Assembly (NCBI GenBank): GCA_934101145.1
Contig: CAKOPZ010000006.1
Span: 1-63,586, forward strand
DNA: 63,586 nt
From: an uncultured Clostridia bacterium
Lineage (GTDB): Bacteria; Bacillota; Clostridia; TANB77; CAG-508
Reading direction: 5' to 3'
The number at the start of each line of letters is the position of its first letter. Position 1 is the stretch's first letter. The position numbers were made by a program, and so were the translations under genes. Positions 60,147 to 63,586 of this stretch are shown here, one piece after another. Below the pieces are notes generated by a model. It saw only the letters and a list, made by a program, of their open reading frames with translations. It was not told the origin of the DNA and did no database searches.

Positions 60147-62231
60147 ATGGCTGGAAGAGAGTTTCCTTTAGAGAAAACAAGAAATATAGGAATTATGGCT
60201 CACATAGATGCAGGAAAAACTACAACTACAGAGAGAATACTTTTCTATACAGGTAAAACTCATAAAATAGGAGAAGTTCACGAAGGTGAAGCTACTATGG
60301 ACTGGATGGTTCAAGAGCAAGAAAGAGGTATTACAATTACTTCTGCTGCTACAACTTGCCAATGGAAGGGAAATAGAATCAATATTATTGATACTCCTGG
60401 ACACGTTGACTTTACTGTAGAAGTTCAAAGATCATTAAAAGTTCTTGATGGTGCTGTTACAGTATTAGCTGCTAAAGGTGGAGTTCAACCTCAAACAGAA
60501 ACAGTTTGGAGACAAGCTGATAAATATGAAGTTCCAAGAATGGTATACGTTAATAAAATGGATATCACAGGAGCTGACTTTATGCTTTGTGTTGACCAAT
60601 TAAAAAATAGATTAAAAGCAAATGCTGTTCCAATTCAATTACCAATTGGTGCAGAAGATCAATTCAAAGGAATTGTAGATTTGATCAAAATGCAAGCATT
60701 TATTCATAAAGATGATTTAGGAAAAGATATCGAAGTAACAGAAATTCCTGAAGAATTAAAAGCTCAAGCAGAAGAATTCAGAGCAAAAATGATTGAAGCT
60801 GCTGCTGAACAAGATGATGAATTAATGATGAAATATTTAGATGATGGTGAATTATCTGAAGAAGAAATCAAAAAAGGTCTTAGAATGGGAACAATAGCTA
60901 ATAAAATAGTTCCAGTTGTATGCGGTTCATCATACAAAAATAAAGGTGTGCAAGAGTTATTAAATGCAGTTGTTGACTTTATGCCATCTCCACTTGATAT
61001 AGCACATATTAAAGGTGTTACACCAGACGGAGAAGAAGCTGAAAGAAAAACATCTGATGACGAACCTTTCGCAGCTTTAGCATTCAAAATTGCAACAGAT
61101 CCATTCGTTGGAAAACTTTGCTTCTTTAGAGTTTATTCAGGAACACTAGAAGCAGGTTCTACAATTTTAAATGCTAACAAAGAAAAGAAAGATAGAATGG
61201 GAAGAATACTATTAATGCATTCTAACCATAGACAAGATATTGATAAGGTTTATGCAGGAGATATTGCTGCTGCAGTTGGTTTAAAAGAAGTATCTACAGG
61301 TGATACACTTTGTGATCCAGCACACCCTATCATTCTAGAGTCAATGGAATTCCCAGAGCCAGTTATTGATATAGCTATTGAGCCAAAAGATAAAGCTAAT
61401 AGCGAAAAAATGGGTATCGCTCTTGCAAAACTTGCAGAAGAGGATCCAACATTTAAAACATATACAAATCATGAAACTGGTCAAACAGTTATCGCTGGTA
61501 TGGGTGAGCTTCACCTTGATATCATCGTTGACAGATTAAAAAGAGAATTCAAAGTTGAATGTACAGTTGGTAAACCACAAGTTTCTTATAAAGAAACAAT
61601 TAGAAATAAAGTAAAAGTTGAAGGAAAATTCATTCGTCAATCTGGTGGTCGTGGACAATATGGTCACGTATGGCTAGAACTTGAACCAATCGAAGCTGGT
61701 AAGGGTGTAGAATTTGAGAGCAAAATCGTTGGTGGTGTTGTTCCTAAAGAATATATCAAACCAATCGAAGAAGGAATTAGAGAAGCTGCTGAAAGCGGTA
61801 TCTTAGCAGGATATCCTGTTATTGACTTCAAAGCTACTTTAGTAGATGGTTCTTACCATGAGGTAGATTCATCTGAAATGGCCTTCAAAATCGCTGCATC
61901 AATGGCATTTAAAGAAGGATGTAAACAAGCTAAATCAGTTATTCTAGAACCAATTATGAAAGTTGAAATCACAGTTCCAGAAGAATACATGGGAGATGTT
62001 ATTGGTGATGTAAACTCAAGACGTGGTAGACTAGAAGGTATGGAATTAATTAATGGTAACCAAGTTATCAGAAGCTTTATTCCATTATCAGAAATGTTTG
62101 GATATGCTACAGATCTACGTTCAAAAACACAAGGTAGAGGAACATATTCAATGGAACCATCTCATTATGAAGAAGTTCCAAAATCAATTTTAGACGGAAT
62201 TGTTGCTACAAAGAGCAAAAAAGAAGACTAA
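60147..62231 (+). CDS. fusA: Elongation factor G
   Basis: EF-G is the GTPase that drives ribosomal translocation. The 694-residue protein has the five-domain pattern. The G domain carries the P-loop AHIDAGKTTTTERIL, switch motif RGITITSA, IDTPGHVDF and NKMD; later come SGGRGQYGHVWLE (domain IV) and the C-terminal SRRGRLEGME. The start follows AGAAGGAGG. It is the third gene of the str operon, following palindromic copy 3. Confidence 0.98.
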   Translation: MAGREFPLEKTRNIGIMAHIDAGKTTTTERILFYTGKTHKIGEVHEGEATMDWMVQEQERGITITSAATTCQWKGNRINIIDTPGHVDFTVEVQRSLKVLDGAVTVLAAKGGVQPQTETVWRQADKYEVPRMVYVNKMDITGADFMLCVDQLKNRLKANAVPIQLPIGAEDQFKGIVDLIKMQAFIHKDDLGKDIEVTEIPEELKAQAEEFRAKMIEAAAEQDDELMMKYLDDGELSEEEIKKGLRMGTIANKIVPVVCGSSYKNKGVQELLNAVVDFMPSPLDIAHIKGVTPDGEEAERKTSDDEPFAALAFKIATDPFVGKLCFFRVYSGTLEAGSTILNANKEKKDRMGRILLMHSNHRQDIDKVYAGDIAAAVGLKEVSTGDTLCDPAHPIILESMEFPEPVIDIAIEPKDKANSEKMGIALAKLAEEDPTFKTYTNHETGQTVIAGMGELHLDIIVDRLKREFKVECTVGKPQVSYKETIRNKVKVEGKFIRQSGGRGQYGHVWLELEPIEAGKGVEFESKIVGGVVPKEYIKPIEEGIREAAESGILAGYPVIDFKATLVDGSYHEVDSSEMAFKIAASMAFKEGCKQAKSVILEPIMKVEITVPEEYMGDVIGDVNSRRGRLEGMELINGNQVIRSFIPLSEMFGYATDLRSKTQGRGTYSMEPSHYEEVPKSILDGIVATKSKKED

Positions 62232-62241
62232 AAATAATTAA

Positions 62242-62284
62242 AGTACTTGCATTTTTAGCATAAATGTTATAAAATGCAAGTGCT
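62242..62284 (+). other. Hairpin between fusA and tuf
   Basis: AGTACTTGCATTTT (62242-62255) pairs with AAAATGCAAGTGCT (62271-62284), 14 bp with one G-U pair and a 15-nt loop. It is followed by ATAATATAAT rather than a T-run. It may be a processing site or partial terminator; a TATAAT at 62284-62289 could also serve a tuf promoter, but no -35 fits. Confidence 0.5.
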
Positions 62285-62355
62285 ATAATATAATAGCAAA
62301 TTTAATTTGTTTTTAATTTTTAAATTATAAAAAAGTTTTAAAGGAGGATTTTAAA

Positions 62356-63558
62356 ATGGCTAAAGCTAAATTTGAAAGAAATAAACCACACGTTAACATT
62401 GGTACAATCGGACATGTTGACCATGGTAAAACAACAACAACAGCTGCTATTACAAAATACTTAGGATTATTAGGTAAAGCACAATTTGAAGCATATGATC
62501 AAATCGATAGTGCTCCAGAAGAAAAAGAGAGAGGAATTACAATTAACACAGCTCACGTTGAGTATGAAACAGATAAAAGACATTATGCTCACGTTGACTG
62601 TCCAGGACATGCTGACTATGTAAAAAACATGATTACTGGTGCAGCTCAAATGGATGGTGCTATCCTAGTTGTTTCTGCAGCTGATGGTCCAATGCCTCAA
62701 ACAAGAGAGCATATCCTACTTGCTAGACAAGTTGGTGTTAAATATATCGTTGTTTACTTAAATAAATGCGATATGGTTGATGATCCAGAATTACTTGAAT
62801 TAGTTGAAATGGAAGTTAGAGACCTATTAACAGAATATGGTTTCCCAGGTGACGAAATTCCAGTTATCAAAGGTTCTTCATTAAAAGTATTAGAGAGTGA
62901 TTCTACAGATCCTAACGATCCTGTATATGCTCCAATCAAAGAATTAATGGATGCTGTTGATAGCTATATTCCAACACCAGAAAGACCAATCGACCAACCA
63001 TTCCTAATGCCTGTTGAAGATGTATTCACAATTACAGGTAGAGGAACAGTTGCTACAGGTAGAGTAGAAAGAGGAACAGTTAAACTTCAAGACGAAGTCG
63101 AAATCGTTGGACTTTCTAAAGAAGCTAAAAAATCTGTAGTTACAGGTGTTGAAATGTTCAGAAAATTGTTAGATCAAGCAGAAGCTGGAGATAACATTGG
63201 TGTATTATTAAGAGGTATTGATAGAAAAGACATCGAAAGAGGTCAAGTTCTTGCAAAACCAGGAACAATACATCCACATACAAAATTCAAAGCACAAGTT
63301 TACGTTCTAACAAAAGAAGAGGGTGGACGTCATACACCATTCTTCAATGGATATAGACCACAATTCTATTTCAGAACAACAGACGTTACAGGTGTTATTG
63401 AATTAGAAGCTGGAACAGAAATGGTAATGCCAGGAGATAACGTAACAATGACAATCGAATTAATTACACCTATCGCTATCGAAAAAGGATTAAGATTCGC
63501 TATTCGTGAAGGTGGTAGAACAGTTGGTTCAGGTGTTGTTGCTGACATAATCGAATAA
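62356..63558 (+). CDS. tuf: Elongation factor Tu
   Basis: EF-Tu delivers aminoacyl-tRNA to the ribosome as a GTP complex. The 400-residue protein has the P-loop GHVDHGKTTT, the effector motif RGITINTAHVEY, DCPGHADY and NKCDMVDD, and the domain II and III blocks ending GRTVGSGVVADIIE. The start follows AAAGGAGG. It closes the str operon as far as the window shows; only 28 bases remain, ending in AAAGGCTTTC, perhaps the start of a terminator. Confidence 0.98.
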   Translation: MAKAKFERNKPHVNIGTIGHVDHGKTTTTAAITKYLGLLGKAQFEAYDQIDSAPEEKERGITINTAHVEYETDKRHYAHVDCPGHADYVKNMITGAAQMDGAILVVSAADGPMPQTREHILLARQVGVKYIVVYLNKCDMVDDPELLELVEMEVRDLLTEYGFPGDEIPVIKGSSLKVLESDSTDPNDPVYAPIKELMDAVDSYIPTPERPIDQPFLMPVEDVFTITGRGTVATGRVERGTVKLQDEVEIVGLSKEAKKSVVTGVEMFRKLLDQAEAGDNIGVLLRGIDRKDIERGQVLAKPGTIHPHTKFKAQVYVLTKEEGGRHTPFFNGYRPQFYFRTTDVTGVIELEAGTEMVMPGDNVTMTIELITPIAIEKGLRFAIREGGRTVGSGVVADIIE

Positions 63559-63586
63559 TAATTGCTAAATATAAAGGCTTTCGAGA

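Noticed and set aside
63559..63586. Terminator of the str operon
   Set aside because: Only the first part (AAAGGCTTTC) is in the window, so a hairpin cannot be confirmed.

Overview
The window is AT-rich (roughly 30% G+C by eye), almost fully coding, and comes from a spore-forming low-G+C Firmicute, most likely an anaerobic (gut-type) member of the Clostridia. The evidence is SpoIIE, two SpoVD-type transpeptidases with PASTA domains, SpoVE, a SleB-type cortex hydrolase, a MurE with the meso-diaminopimelate motif DNPR, Spo0A-like boxes, and AT-rich codons with frequent GTG/TTG starts. The lineage is inferred from gene content only.

Layout. 1-390: 3' end of a formylglycine-generating-enzyme/C-type-lectin-fold protein whose C-terminus looks like the variable region of a diversity-generating retroelement (DGR). 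858-8886: spoIIE, two small membrane proteins, a WG-repeat protein, an unknown tail-anchored protein, acpS, tatD. 8912-13529 (minus strand): nitrate/sulfonate/thiamine-precursor-type ABC transporter, htpX, lemA, an XRE regulator. 13743-20298: SleB-like hydrolase, exoA, an AI-2E family permease, a two-component system, a small membrane exporter. 20396-28219: rpoB-rpoC, each preceded by an unusual RNA hairpin. 28239-40028: c-di-AMP phosphodiesterase-like protein, rplI, dnaB (with a one-base frameshift), tilS, ftsH, a SpoVD-like PBP, rsmA, sortase, peptidoglycan hydrolase. 40386-49987: division and cell-wall cluster mraZ-rsmH-ftsL-spoVD-murE-mraY-spoVE-murG with a clear MraZ operator but no murF, murD, murC, murB, ftsQ or ftsZ. 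50073-58569: a small DUF6514-like gene, topA, a SNF2 helicase, trmFO, a coiled-coil protein. 58596-end: str operon rpsL-rpsG-fusA-tuf.

How the genes fit together. Most are housekeeping: transcription (rpoBC), translation (rpsL, rpsG, fusA, tuf, rplI, tilS, rsmA, trmFO), replication and repair (dnaB, topA, exoA), and envelope synthesis and sporulation (the dcw cluster, two PBPs, SpoIIE, SleB). The usual Firmicute block rplKAJL-rpoBC-str is broken up: rpoBC has no rplJL before it, and about 30 kb separates rpoC from rpsL.

The most unusual signals are not protein families. They are (1) the DGR-type variable region at the left edge; (2) three 122-123 bp imperfect palindromes placed after rpsL and rpsG, with arms that differ between copies but stay self-complementary; (3) a 187-bp near-perfect palindrome with a G+C-rich 30-nt centre between the SNF2 gene and trmFO; (4) related hairpins with 30-nt purine-rich loops sharing GGAGCAGGG before rpoB and before rpoC; (5) a scattered array of ACAAAAGA motifs between mraZ and rsmH. 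No tRNA, rRNA, CRISPR array, transposase or prophage was seen.
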